From Sebaldella sp. S0638 (GTDB lineage: Bacteria; Fusobacteriota; Fusobacteriia; Fusobacteriales; Leptotrichiaceae), in the NCBI RefSeq assembly GCF_024158605.1, contig NZ_JAMZGM010000007.1, forward strand, positions 22,700-86,699: a stretch of DNA of 64,000 bases. Direction: 5' to 3'. The translations under genes and the position numbers were made by a program. Numbering within the stretch: position 1 is the first letter of the stretch; the number at the start of each line of letters is the position of its first letter. Under the pieces are notes generated by a model. That model made no database searches. It saw only the letters and a list, made by a program, of their open reading frames with translations, and was not told where the DNA came from. Positions 1 to 8,237 of the stretch are shown one piece after another.

Positions 1-2326
1 TTGTCCCTCCTCCTGAATTATATAAAAGCACTCCGTTTGTTCCTACTTCATATGTTCCGCCTGTTGTTCCCAGAGTAATTGTTCCGTTGTCATTATAAAC
101 ACCGATTGATTTATCTCCTGTAGCATAAACATCTACATTATTACTTGTTCCCAGATTCAAATTTGCCCCGCCTTTTACATAAAGTGTGGCACTTTCGTCT
201 CCCGTTGCTTTAAAACTATGGTTTCCTCCTGTAGTTCCCGTTAGCGTTGTTCCTGCATCAGTAAGAACTATCCCGTGTGATTCTTTTCCATTTGTTTCTA
301 TGTTATTCGACCCGAGAAGATTTATTTTCCCTCCTGATTTAGCTATTAATGCTATAGTACCGTCTATAGGTGAAGAGGCTGATCCCACTGTTATATGAGG
401 GTATAAATTCAATACAGAATCACTGCTGTCTACTATTATTCCAGTATTGTCTACACCTTTATTTATATTAATTACTGAATATTCATCATTATCAAGTGTT
501 AACGTTCCTTTACTTATATAAGCCAGTGAACTGTTTTTAGCATAATCCCCGAACAGCAATTCATAATCCTTTATTCTATAGTTTAGCGAAGCATTGTTTA
601 CATATAATCCAATTGCTCCTTCTACAAAATTTTCATCGTTTCCGGCTGCATTTCCTGCATATCGGTTTTTTTCATCTCCGATAGTCACTCTTATTTCTGC
701 TGCCTGAGGATCATATTGTCCCGCTGCAAGGTTTCCATAGCCGCTGTCCATTATTTGTGCCAGTTCCACACCTATACTGGAATCTCCGTTTATTCTTACA
801 GGAGTTTTCAGTACAAGTTTTGAAGAGGAAAGAGTATTTGCTCCTGCACCTGCAGTCTTCACTCCTACACTGTTTCTACCATACAGAACCACATCACCTT
901 CATTATATATAGAAAGATGTGCTGCACTCGTATTTGCATAGTTAAATGCTATACTTTCCTTAGCCTGTAACTCTATTAATCCTGTATCAGCGTTATAAAA
1001 TTCCAGTCTTCTTGCAGCTGTAGAACCGTTTACAGTGAATGAAAACGCTACGTGTCTTCTTCCTCCGTCTGTAAAGTTTTCATCATACAATCCTTTTATT
1101 ATTCCTTCGTTTCTTACAGTAGGGCTGAAACTTCCGCTGTGCATCTGCAATGAAATCATAAGCAGAGAATTTCCGTTTCCTTTGATTGTTCCCTGATTCA
1201 GCAATTCACCGTATTTATCATATGTTCCCCAGCTTGTAAGCTGATTTCCGTAATAGTCATAGTCATAATTGTGATAAGTTGTTCTTGAACCGTGAGGATC
1301 GTATTGAATCAAATGCGGCAATGTTGAATTATACGTGTCGCTGACATTACTTGTCATTGATATAGTAAAGTTCGGACCAAATGTTACACGGTCAGCTCCT
1401 GTTATTTCATACAGAGCCGGTACAGAACCAGATACAGTTATCAATCCGCTTCCTTCATTTGTCATTGAATTAGTACCTGAAGCCCAGTTAGAAGTTCCTG
1501 TAAGATTATTATACGAATATGTTGTCAGATACTGACTGTTCCATGATCCTGATAATTCTCCCTCGGAAAAATTATAATTCCCTACAAATGATGTTGCTCC
1601 TGCAGGATCTGATGTACTGGCATTCCCCAGACTGTTAAAGCTGTCATCTCCGTTTCCGGTAGACGGTACAGCTACAGTAAATGTACTGATTACCGGTACT
1701 GACGGAATAATTATATCTGGAATGTTAATAGAAAATGTATCTACCTCCACATTTGCCGTAATTACCTTTGTAGGATCTTTAGGTGCTGCAAAGGTAGGGT
1801 TAAAGCTCAATTCCGGAATTTCTGACAATGCCAGCTGTACAGGCTCTCTTGTAAGCCCTCTGAGCGGAATGCTTACTCCCAGATTTATATCTTTTGCTTT
1901 CTGTAAAGCCTGATACCCTTTTCCTGCAAGTCCTCCCACAGATCCGCTTGTTGCTACATAATTACCTTCTGCATCATAATATCCGGATACCTGTGAATGA
2001 TATCTTGCATTTTCTTTGCTATTGTCTACGCCTTTTCCGTGTTCATCATAAAATCCCGTGAAAAATACCTGCCATTCAAGGTATTCTGGTTTTACTATAT
2101 AATCACCCTGTAAGTGTAAATCCTTTAATTCTATATTTCTTTGTTTGAGTATTCGTTCTATTGTTTGATAATTTTTTTCATTGCTTTTACCTTGTTCTAT
2201 ATTTCTTACTACGTTATTATACATTCTGTCATAACGCGGTGATGGTGCTGTATCTCCCTTTGCATAAGCTGACAATACCGCATTCAATGCCAGAAATAAT
2301 ACTAACATTTTTTTTCCTTTTTTCAT
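1..2326 (-). CDS. Fusobacterial autotransporter, N-terminal 775 residues (gene continues beyond position 1)
   Basis: The minus-strand frame is open from the ATG at 2326 to the window edge, so only the N-terminal part is seen. The start has an AGGAGGA-type site at 2331-2340 and is followed by a signal peptide (lysine-rich n-region, hydrophobic core, cleavage near SAYA-K, about residue 22). A charged N-terminal region of about 110 residues follows, then a long Gly/Asn/Ser/Thr-rich region with repeating motifs such as GTNGVLLYN and KSIGVYNDNG. These are typical of the beta-helical passenger of type V secreted adhesins of Leptotrichia/Sebaldella/Fusobacterium. The C-terminal beta-barrel is expected outside the window. 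It is the last visible gene of an operon with three small exported proteins (2344-3105), an arrangement resembling the radABCD-type operon of Fusobacterium. Which ligand it binds cannot be told. Confidence 0.85.
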   Translation of the reverse strand, partial: MKKGKKMLVLFLALNAVLSAYAKGDTAPSPRYDRMYNNVVRNIEQGKSNEKNYQTIERILKQRNIELKDLHLQGDYIVKPEYLEWQVFFTGFYDEHGKGVDNSKENARYHSQVSGYYDAEGNYVATSGSVGGLAGKGYQALQKAKDINLGVSIPLRGLTREPVQLALSEIPELSFNPTFAAPKDPTKVITANVEVDTFSINIPDIIIPSVPVISTFTVAVPSTGNGDDSFNSLGNASTSDPAGATSFVGNYNFSEGELSGSWNSQYLTTYSYNNLTGTSNWASGTNSMTNEGSGLITVSGSVPALYEITGADRVTFGPNFTISMTSNVSDTYNSTLPHLIQYDPHGSRTTYHNYDYDYYGNQLTSWGTYDKYGELLNQGTIKGNGNSLLMISLQMHSGSFSPTVRNEGIIKGLYDENFTDGGRRHVAFSFTVNGSTAARRLEFYNADTGLIELQAKESIAFNYANTSAAHLSIYNEGDVVLYGRNSVGVKTAGAGANTLSSSKLVLKTPVRINGDSSIGVELAQIMDSGYGNLAAGQYDPQAAEIRVTIGDEKNRYAGNAAGNDENFVEGAIGLYVNNASLNYRIKDYELLFGDYAKNSSLAYISKGTLTLDNDEYSVININKGVDNTGIIVDSSDSVLNLYPHITVGSASSPIDGTIALIAKSGGKINLLGSNNIETNGKESHGIVLTDAGTTLTGTTGGNHSFKATGDESATLYVKGGANLNLGTSNNVDVYATGDKSIGVYNDNGTITLGTTGGTYEVGTNGVLLYNSGGGT

Positions 2327-2343
2327 AAATTCTCCTCCTTGAT

Positions 2344-2613
2344 CTACCTTACATTGTTTTCCACCTTATATTGTTCTATTCTGAATAATAAATCCTCTAT
2401 TTCCTGTATCTCTTTTACTTTTCTGTCTATCTGTCTGTCTACTTTTGTTATTTCTCTTTCCAGTCTCTGCCCGCTGTTCAGATGCTGTCTCAGATTAATC
2501 CATTTTCCCCTTGCACCTTCTCTTAGTTCTCTTTTGTATTCATAAGTAGGTGCAGCATTCAGAGCCATACCCCAGAGAGCTCCCAAAGACATAATTATAA
2601 TTGCTTTTTTCAT
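2344..2613 (-). CDS. FadA-like small exported coiled-coil protein (89 aa)
   Basis: A signal peptide (about residues 1-20, ending ALNA-A) is followed by a charged, almost entirely helical mature part with heptad-like spacing (QRLEREITKVDRQIDRKV and onwards). This is the general shape of FadA-family fusobacterial adhesins, which are short exported helical hairpins that polymerise at the surface. At 89 residues it is shorter than FadA (about 129 residues), so membership is suggestive only. The ATG at 2613 has an AAAGGAGGA site, and the autotransporter gene starts 17 bases downstream. It may assist or decorate the autotransporter; that is inference from position. Confidence 0.6.
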   Translation of the reverse strand: MKKAIIIMSLGALWGMALNAAPTYEYKRELREGARGKWINLRQHLNSGQRLEREITKVDRQIDRKVKEIQEIEDLLFRIEQYKVENNVR

Positions 2614-2623
2614 ATTTCCTCCT

Positions 2624-2896
2624 TTATCTTCTTCTCATTCTTGCTGTTTCATCAGGCAGTAATTCTGCTTCTTCAGCCTTTATTTTATCAAGTGTAGTGT
2701 ACCAGTAACCTCTTTTTTCAGGAAGTGTCACATAAACTGACTCCTGTGCCTTTCTAAGAGCTTTCTCATAAGCCGAGTATTTCCCGTCCTGGTCAAAATC
2801 CTTGGTAATACTGTCTTGTACTGTTCTATCTACTATTATCTCATCAGAAAAACTGAAAAAAGACAGAACGACTACTAACATCATAATCTTTTTCAT
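2624..2896 (-). CDS. Small exported protein with an EF-hand-like loop (90 aa)
   Basis: The preferred start is the ATG at 2896, which has an AGGAGGAT site (2901-2908). An in-frame ATG at 2911 overlaps the stop of the upstream gene and lacks a Shine-Dalgarno. An N-terminal hydrophobic signal (MKKIMMLVVVLSFFSFS) precedes a mature part of about 73 residues. The mature part contains DFDQDGKYSAYE, which matches a canonical 12-residue EF-hand/dockerin calcium loop: Asp at 1, 3 and 5, Gly at 6, Ser at 9, Glu at 12. The C-terminus is Arg-rich. The protein family is not recognised. It is the middle of three small genes ahead of the autotransporter and is probably co-transcribed with it. Confidence 0.65.
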   Translation of the reverse strand: MKKIMMLVVVLSFFSFSDEIIVDRTVQDSITKDFDQDGKYSAYEKALRKAQESVYVTLPEKRGYWYTTLDKIKAEEAELLPDETARMRRR

Positions 2897-2907
2897 ATTA
2901 ATCCTCC

Positions 2908-3105
2908 TCATTTTTTGGTCTTTTTCAAATATTTTAAGACTTTATTGTATTCTGTTTTATGCCATGCAAGGTCTTTTTTTTCCTTATAACTTTCGATTTT
3001 TTCAGCTCTTTCGGCTTCCGAAGCGAAATCAGTTTTTACATTTTTATTTTCCGCTGCTGATGCTGCACCGAATATTATAAGGAATGTAAATAATGCTGTT
3101 CTCAT
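2908..3105 (-). CDS. Small exported Lys-rich protein (65 aa), first gene of the autotransporter operon
   Basis: The ATG at 3105 has a GGAAAGGAGT site. Residues 1-17 form a signal peptide (ending AASA-A). The remaining 48 residues are highly charged and probably helical (ASEAERAEKIESYKEKKD), ending in KKTKK. I recognise no family. The stop overlaps the region of the next gene's start (ATGA at 2908-2911), which supports translational coupling in one operon with the two other small proteins and the autotransporter. Confidence 0.6.
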   Translation of the reverse strand: MRTALFTFLIIFGAASAAENKNVKTDFASEAERAEKIESYKEKKDLAWHKTEYNKVLKYLKKTKK

Positions 3106-3525
3106 ACATTACTCCTTTCCAGATTTGTTTAGAATAATTCTCCATGATAATTTTGCCTGTTAAATTGATACATACCTATTCATAAATTATATTTTCCACG
3201 AATTATCAAATGTACGATAAGAAAAGAGAAGTCAGACAAATAAATAATTGATTTTTAAAACTAAAATTTATTATAAACTGCTTATTTTTACTTTTTAGTG
3301 AACTTGATATCCGTAGAATTTCATACGAACATAAAGCAAAACTAACCCACTTTTTTTTACATCGGAACACTCTATATTTCCAACTGATTCATAAAGAATA
3401 TAAAACGAACACTCAATTAAAATTGTGCTATTTTTCACAACAACCTCAGTTGAAAAATAAATGATCCTGAATTTTCTAAAGCAACACTTCTACTTTTATT
3501 TTATTATTATAAAAATGTTCAATTT

Positions 3526-3554
3526 ATTTTATCAGATGCTATTTTATTTGTCAA
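3526..3554 (-). promoter_or_regulatory. Sigma-70 promoter far upstream of the autotransporter operon
   Basis: On the minus strand TTGACA (3549-3554), a 17-base spacer and TAAAAT (3526-3531) form a near-consensus promoter. The expected start is near 3519, which leaves a leader of about 414 nt before the first start codon at 3105. The leader is AT-rich and holds two short hairpins (TTGTG/CACAA and CAAC/GTTG near 3424-3452). I see no riboswitch I recognise, and no gene between 3106 and 3816. Confidence 0.6.
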
Positions 3555-3816
3555 ACATTTTTTATTATTCTTAATCCATAGTTTAATATAAAATAATCAA
3601 AAAATTTTCATCATACTATCTTTAGTCTTTTATTTATTATACCTAAGAATAATTATTTTATAATTCTATATATTAAAATTTTAATATTGTATATGAAAAT
3701 TTATCAACAATTTCTATTTTATTTTTTTGTAAAAAGACTGTATTTTAATAGTACTTTTCACATTATTCAAAATAAAATGAACCTCACGGCTCATTCTATT
3801 TTACATCTTTTTGCTT

Positions 3817-4191
3817 TTACAGTGTCCCCCATATCATTATTTCATCTGAACTTCTTTTTTTTTCAAGAATCCAGTTACAGAATTTTTCTATAAATTTCTT
3901 CAGTTCTGCATCCTTATATATTTTTTGCTGTAAATCAATTAATATTTTTCCCCATTCTGTAACAGGGATACAATTCATTCCGCAAGCATCAAAAAATTCC
4001 TGTATCTCTTTTGTTTCAGGGTCTGTAAATGGATAAATATTTTTTACGGACTCTATTATATATTCAAAGTCTGATGAATGAATAAATATGTGATCTTCCT
4101 CCTTTATTTCATCCCATCTTTCATTGAATTTTGCTGAAAATAATATAAATCCGTATTTTTCCTCTCCGGGGTTGTACATCAGTTTTTTCAT
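3817..4191 (-). CDS. Hypothetical cytoplasmic protein (124 aa)
   Basis: The ATG at 4191 is preferred over a TTG at 4200, because the AGGGG site lies about 11 bases upstream of the ATG and too close to the TTG. There is no signal peptide or membrane segment. The protein is acidic with several Trp residues, and the family is not recognised. It follows the PstS-like gene by 20 bases and is probably co-transcribed with it. It could be a small immunity or cofactor-type protein, but nothing in the sequence decides this. Confidence 0.5.
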   Translation of the reverse strand: MKKLMYNPGEEKYGFILFSAKFNERWDEIKEEDHIFIHSSDFEYIIESVKNIYPFTDPETKEIQEFFDACGMNCIPVTEWGKILIDLQQKIYKDAELKKFIEKFCNWILEKKRSSDEIMIWGTL

Positions 4192-4211
4192 AACAAACAA
4201 TTCCCCTTTGT

Positions 4212-5219
4212 TTACTTTATCGGTACATACCCTGTTTTCTCTACCACTTTCTGACCTTCATCACTTAATATCCATTTTATCAGCATATCAAGATTTTTAT
4301 TTTTCACGTCTTTTCGTGTAACAAGGTAAAAGTCTACTGTATAAGGATATTTCTCTGTTTTTATATTTTCCTTTGACGGCTCAATACCATTTATTGATAA
4401 AAGTCTTATATTATCATTTTTATTCATCCCTGTTACATAATATCTAAAAGAATATCCTATTGAATTCCTGTAGTTTCTGTAATTTGCCACTCCGTTAACT
4501 ATTCCGCCCATAAACTCATAATATTCTTCCTCCAGCGGCAAAGCCATCTGTATTCCATTCATTACCTTATTTTCCATGACTGTCTGGCTTCCTGAATTTT
4601 CAGGACGCTGAAATGCCATAATTTTCGATCTTTTCCCGCCTACCTTTTTCCAATTCTTAATTTTTTTTGTATATATATCTTGTATCTGCTCTACACTTAG
4701 ATTGGTTACAGGATTTTCCTTATTAACCAAAAATACAAAAGCTTCTTTTCCCAAAGGAATCAATTCCAGCTCCACTCCTGATTTTTTAGCCATTTCAAGC
4801 TGTTTTTTTGACGGTTCTGCTACAAATATAGCATCTACTTCCTTATTTATCAGTCTCTCATATGCAACAGGCGTAGTATTGCATTGTACATAATCCTTAA
4901 TAGTTTCCTCATCAAGCCCTTTATAAATTGCCTGTACTATAGAACCATACACCGGGTATGCTGCTGTTGCACCGTCTAATCGGGGATAGTTATTTTCTAT
5001 GCTGATTTCAGGCTTTTTCTCAAATACGTACAGTCTGTTTCTTTCTGAAAAAGGATCATAAACCCATTCAGGAAACCCGTCCGCTATCTCTTCCACAGAG
5101 GCATCTCTTCTCAGCTTTCCGGAATTATGCACATATTTATATACTCCTACACATATTTTGCTTAGTATTACCAGTAATATAAATGCTAAAATGAAAAATA
5201 TTACTTTTTTCTTACTCAT
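4212..5219 (-). CDS. PstS-like phosphate-type substrate-binding protein, copy 2 (335 aa)
   Basis: An N-terminal uncleaved-looking hydrophobic segment (residues 5-25) precedes a PBP-like domain. Diagnostic stretches are DGATAAYPVYGSIVQAIYKG (the oxyanion-binding start of the PstS fold), NLSVEQIQDIYTKKIKNW, and RPENSGSQT (the phosphate-contacting R..SGS). The C-terminus is nearly identical to that of the neighbouring copy at 5265-6245. The protein probably binds phosphate or a related oxyanion outside the cytoplasmic membrane. No pstC, pstA, pstB or phoU gene is in the window, so it may serve transporters encoded elsewhere or act as a sensor. RBS CAGGAGGA. Confidence 0.8.
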   Translation of the reverse strand: MSKKKVIFFILAFILLVILSKICVGVYKYVHNSGKLRRDASVEEIADGFPEWVYDPFSERNRLYVFEKKPEISIENNYPRLDGATAAYPVYGSIVQAIYKGLDEETIKDYVQCNTTPVAYERLINKEVDAIFVAEPSKKQLEMAKKSGVELELIPLGKEAFVFLVNKENPVTNLSVEQIQDIYTKKIKNWKKVGGKRSKIMAFQRPENSGSQTVMENKVMNGIQMALPLEEEYYEFMGGIVNGVANYRNYRNSIGYSFRYYVTGMNKNDNIRLLSINGIEPSKENIKTEKYPYTVDFYLVTRKDVKNKNLDMLIKWILSDEGQKVVEKTGYVPIK

Positions 5220-5264
5220 TATTCCTCCTGATTTTCATTTTTGTTATTTAATAAAATGTCTTAT

Positions 5265-6245
5265 TTATTTTACAGGTACATACCCTGTTTTCTCTACCAC
5301 TTTCTGACCTTCATCACTTAATATCCATTTTATCAGCATATCAAGATTTTTATTTTTCACGTCTTTTCTTGTAACAAGATAAAAATTCACTGTATACGGA
5401 TATTTTCCAGATTTGATATTTTCTACAGTCGGCTCTACATTGTCTATTGATAGAATTTTTATATTGTTATTCTTATTCATCCCTGTTGTATAGTATCTAA
5501 AAGAATAACCTATTGATCCCTCATAATTTCTGTAATCTGCCACTCCGCGGATTATTCCGCCCATTCCCATAAAAAACTCTTCTTTCATAGGTTCAGCCAT
5601 TTTCAACCCTTTCATTACCCTGTTTTCCATGATTGTCTGACTGCCGGAATTTTCCGGTCTCTGGAAAGCTTGTATTTTTAATGAACCTCCCCCTGCCTTA
5701 TTCCAGTTTGTTATCTTTTTTGTGTATATGTCCTGAATCTGCTTTACACTTAGATTATTTGCCTTATTTTCTTTATTTACAAAAAATATAAAAGCTTCTT
5801 TTCCTATAGGTATCATTTCCAGTTCTACCCCTGCTTTTTTCGCAGCTTCGAGCTGTTTTTCCGACGGCTCTAATACGAATATAGCATCTACTTCTTTATT
5901 TATAAGTCTGTTATAAGCATAAGGAGTAGTATTACACTGGACATATTCCCATATTGTGCCACTATCAAGCCCTTTATAGACAGCTTGCACTATAGAACCG
6001 TATATTGGGTAGCCTGCTGTTGCACCGTCTAATTTTGGATAATCTTCTGATATGCTGATACTAGGAGCTTTTTCAAATTTATACAGAAGGTTATCAGGTG
6101 CAAACGGAGTATATTCCCACAGATCTATTTCTCCCACCACTCTTTCCACATCGTAATCCGGTTTCAGCATCACAGATTTAGCAGCACTGAAAGTCACTAT
6201 TCCTGTTGTCATTAACAATAAAAAAAATAATTTAGCTTTTTTCAT
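5265..6245 (-). CDS. PstS-like phosphate-type substrate-binding protein, copy 1 (326 aa)
   Basis: A cleavable signal peptide (residues 1-22, ending FSAA-K) is followed by the same PBP-like domain as the next gene: DGATAGYPIYGSIVQAVYKG, RPENSGSQT, and the shared tail KWILSDEGQKVVEKTGYVP. The two genes are 45 bases apart and clearly arose by tandem duplication. They differ most at the N-terminus, where this one has a normal signal peptide and the other a membrane-anchor-like segment. Specificity (phosphate versus another oxyanion) cannot be read off. RBS AAAGGAGGA. Confidence 0.82.
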   Translation of the reverse strand: MKKAKLFFLLLMTTGIVTFSAAKSVMLKPDYDVERVVGEIDLWEYTPFAPDNLLYKFEKAPSISISEDYPKLDGATAGYPIYGSIVQAVYKGLDSGTIWEYVQCNTTPYAYNRLINKEVDAIFVLEPSEKQLEAAKKAGVELEMIPIGKEAFIFFVNKENKANNLSVKQIQDIYTKKITNWNKAGGGSLKIQAFQRPENSGSQTIMENRVMKGLKMAEPMKEEFFMGMGGIIRGVADYRNYEGSIGYSFRYYTTGMNKNNNIKILSIDNVEPTVENIKSGKYPYTVNFYLVTRKDVKNKNLDMLIKWILSDEGQKVVEKTGYVPVK

Positions 6246-6371
6246 TTATTCCTCCTTTTTTATCTTTAATTTTTATATCAAATATTTGAAAAATATTTAT
6301 TTTTATTTAATTATACTATATAGTTCTATGTTAAACAACAATATAAAAGCAAAAATTACTTTTCATAATAC

Positions 6372-6410
6372 AAAAAAAGACAGATATCAAAAGTTTTATA
6401 ATATCTGTCT
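6372..6410 (-). terminator. Rho-independent terminator after the aminotransferase gene
   Basis: The 10-bp stem AGACAGATAT/ATATCTGTCT (6378-6387 and 6401-6410) is followed on the minus strand by a run of seven T. It separates the aminotransferase from the PstS-like pair. Confidence 0.75.
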
Positions 6411-6446
6411 TTATATCTTAAAATTGAATTTCAATCTTTACAAAAT

Positions 6447-7694
6447 CTATTTTACTCTGTCTATTACCTTCTTGATTTTAGCAGGCAGTCCGTGAAGCTG
6501 TCTTTTTGGTACGCTGCAGATTGCCACTCTGAGTCCTTTGTCCAGTATTACAGTAAAGATATTTTCTTTCTGAAGCTCAAGTCCTATTTTCTCAGTATCG
6601 TCACCAAGAGGAACAGTAATAAAGAAGCCGCCTCTGTATGTACACATCGGAAGTCCTTCCTCTTTTGCCTCGTTTATAAAAATATCTGCTCTTTCTTTCA
6701 TCAATGCTACATATTCATTTCTTTCCTTTTTCAGCTTATCAAAAAGTTCCGGATTAGAAACTATATCAGAAAAAAGTCTCATTCCTCCTCTAGATATATT
6801 AGACCATCTGCTTCTGCATGAAAATTCATTTGCCCTCTTAAAGTCATCTGTTACTTTTTTACTTGATGATAATGCAAGCTGTGCTCCCACTCTTAACCCA
6901 TACTCGGTAAAAGCCTTGGAAATACTAAAAGCAAAGATTACAAGAACATTTTCCGGAAGTCCTCTAAAGTAATTCATATATTCTCTTGTTTCTTTTTCTC
7001 CTCTAAAATCATAATCTATATAAGCCACATCATTTAAAAGAATAATGTTTCCTTTTGAACTCGCTTTTATAAAAAATTCACGCAGTTCTTTCCACTCATC
7101 CATAGAAAGAGAATAACCTGTAGGGTTATGGCACGGATCATTTATTACAGCGAGAACTTTTCCCTGTTTTTCTATTATTTTTTCTGCTTTTTGTTTGAAA
7201 TCAGCAATATTAAAAGTCCCTTCTTCGTTAAAAAGACTGTAAAGCTCATATTTTACGCCGAATTCCTCAGACATAATCTTATATGATTCCCACATCCAGT
7301 CAGGAATAAGTATTGTTTCACCTTTATCTACATAATTCCAGATAGTGTTACTTACTGCACCGCTTCCTCCCGGAGTAGCCACTGCGTCTATAAACGAGTC
7401 TTTAAACTCTTCTTTGTAATCTTTTCCCAACACTACTTCTTTTACACACTCCAGATACTTCGGATCTCCCGCAAATGAACTCGCATAAGCTGCTATTTCA
7501 TTATCCGGAAGATTTTTATATACTTCGGATACAGTCTTGAAATTCACGAATTGTGCGTCTTCATTACATAAAACACCTATTGTGGCATCTATTACATTTT
7601 CCTGTCCGAATTTTTCCTTTGCTTCTTTTGCCTTAGCCACCACAGTAAATACCTTATCCACAATGGACTTATCTTTTGAATGATTTGCTAACAC
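6447..7694 (-). CDS. Class I/II pyridoxal-phosphate aminotransferase (415 aa)
   Basis: This is a fold-type I PLP enzyme of normal length. Visible motifs are the N-terminal substrate region, the cofactor-stacking region with NDPCHNPTGYS (the conserved Asn-Pro-Thr-Gly), NDVAYIDYDF (Asp/Tyr that bind the pyridine ring), the Schiff-base lysine in FSISKAFTEYGLRVG, and the carboxylate-binding Arg near LRVAIC. The branch resembles aromatic/aspartate-type aminotransferases, but the amino donor is unclear. The start is a GTG at 7694 behind a GGTGAAGAAAG region. The gene is followed by its own terminator and is separate from the DUF2059 gene by 32 bases. Confidence 0.85.
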   Translation of the reverse strand: MLANHSKDKSIVDKVFTVVAKAKEAKEKFGQENVIDATIGVLCNEDAQFVNFKTVSEVYKNLPDNEIAAYASSFAGDPKYLECVKEVVLGKDYKEEFKDSFIDAVATPGGSGAVSNTIWNYVDKGETILIPDWMWESYKIMSEEFGVKYELYSLFNEEGTFNIADFKQKAEKIIEKQGKVLAVINDPCHNPTGYSLSMDEWKELREFFIKASSKGNIILLNDVAYIDYDFRGEKETREYMNYFRGLPENVLVIFAFSISKAFTEYGLRVGAQLALSSSKKVTDDFKRANEFSCRSRWSNISRGGMRLFSDIVSNPELFDKLKKERNEYVALMKERADIFINEAKEEGLPMCTYRGGFFITVPLGDDTEKIGLELQKENIFTVILDKGLRVAICSVPKRQLHGLPAKIKKVIDRVK

Positions 7695-7726
7695 CTTTCT
7701 TCACCTACTTTATAATTAATCTATGC

Positions 7727-8149
7727 TTACTTTATTTTTTCCAGTCTTTTTATCATATCAGGATAATAATTCTCCATAAGATCAGTAAATAATTCTTTTG
7801 TAATTTTCGGAGTTTCCTCTATGACTTTTTTCCCGGCAGGGGTTTTATAAAAATTAAGAATCTCGTCTATTTCCTGCTCTGTAAAGTGCTTGTCATAAAG
7901 TTCCGCTTGCTTATTCAGCACATAATCCATCATAGATTTCATCTCTTTTTGCAGTGCAGTTTTCTGAGTTTTTGATAAATTTATATTTCCTTGATCATTT
8001 AGTATCATTTGTGACATTTCATTTGTCATTGCCTGAATATCCATTATCTGAAACAGTTCTTTTATTTTTCTCTGTTTTGCTGTTTCAGCTGAAAATCCGG
8101 TTATACTCATTGAAAATATCAATACTGCCATAACAAATATTTTTTTCAT
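7727..8149 (-). CDS. Exported DUF2059 protein (140 aa)
   Basis: A signal peptide (residues 1-20, ending GFSA-E) is followed by a helical domain. Its C-terminal half LNFYKTPAGKKVIEETPKITKEL matches the DUF2059 family of small periplasmic proteins of unknown function. The ATG at 8149 is preceded by GGGGTGATG. An extended -10 promoter lies 36 bases upstream, so the gene can be expressed by itself. Confidence 0.75.
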   Translation of the reverse strand: MKKIFVMAVLIFSMSITGFSAETAKQRKIKELFQIMDIQAMTNEMSQMILNDQGNINLSKTQKTALQKEMKSMMDYVLNKQAELYDKHFTEQEIDEILNFYKTPAGKKVIEETPKITKELFTDLMENYYPDMIKRLEKIK

Positions 8150-8185
8150 ATCATCACCCCGTTTTTATTTTATAGTTATGAAATA

Positions 8186-8194
8186 ATTATATCA
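8186..8194 (-). promoter_or_regulatory. Extended -10 promoter for the DUF2059 gene
   Basis: The minus strand reads TGATATAAT, a perfect TGN-TATAAT extended -10, about 36 bases ahead of the start codon at 8149. No good -35 is seen, as is usual for this promoter type. Confidence 0.5.
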
Positions 8195-8237
8195 TAAATG
8201 CAAAAGCTTTTTTATTTTTTTTATAATAATTTACCTT

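Noticed and set aside
186-2113. Plus-strand frames at 186-398, 1335-1535 and 1722-1913
   Set aside because: They lie antisense to the continuous autotransporter frame and lack start signals.
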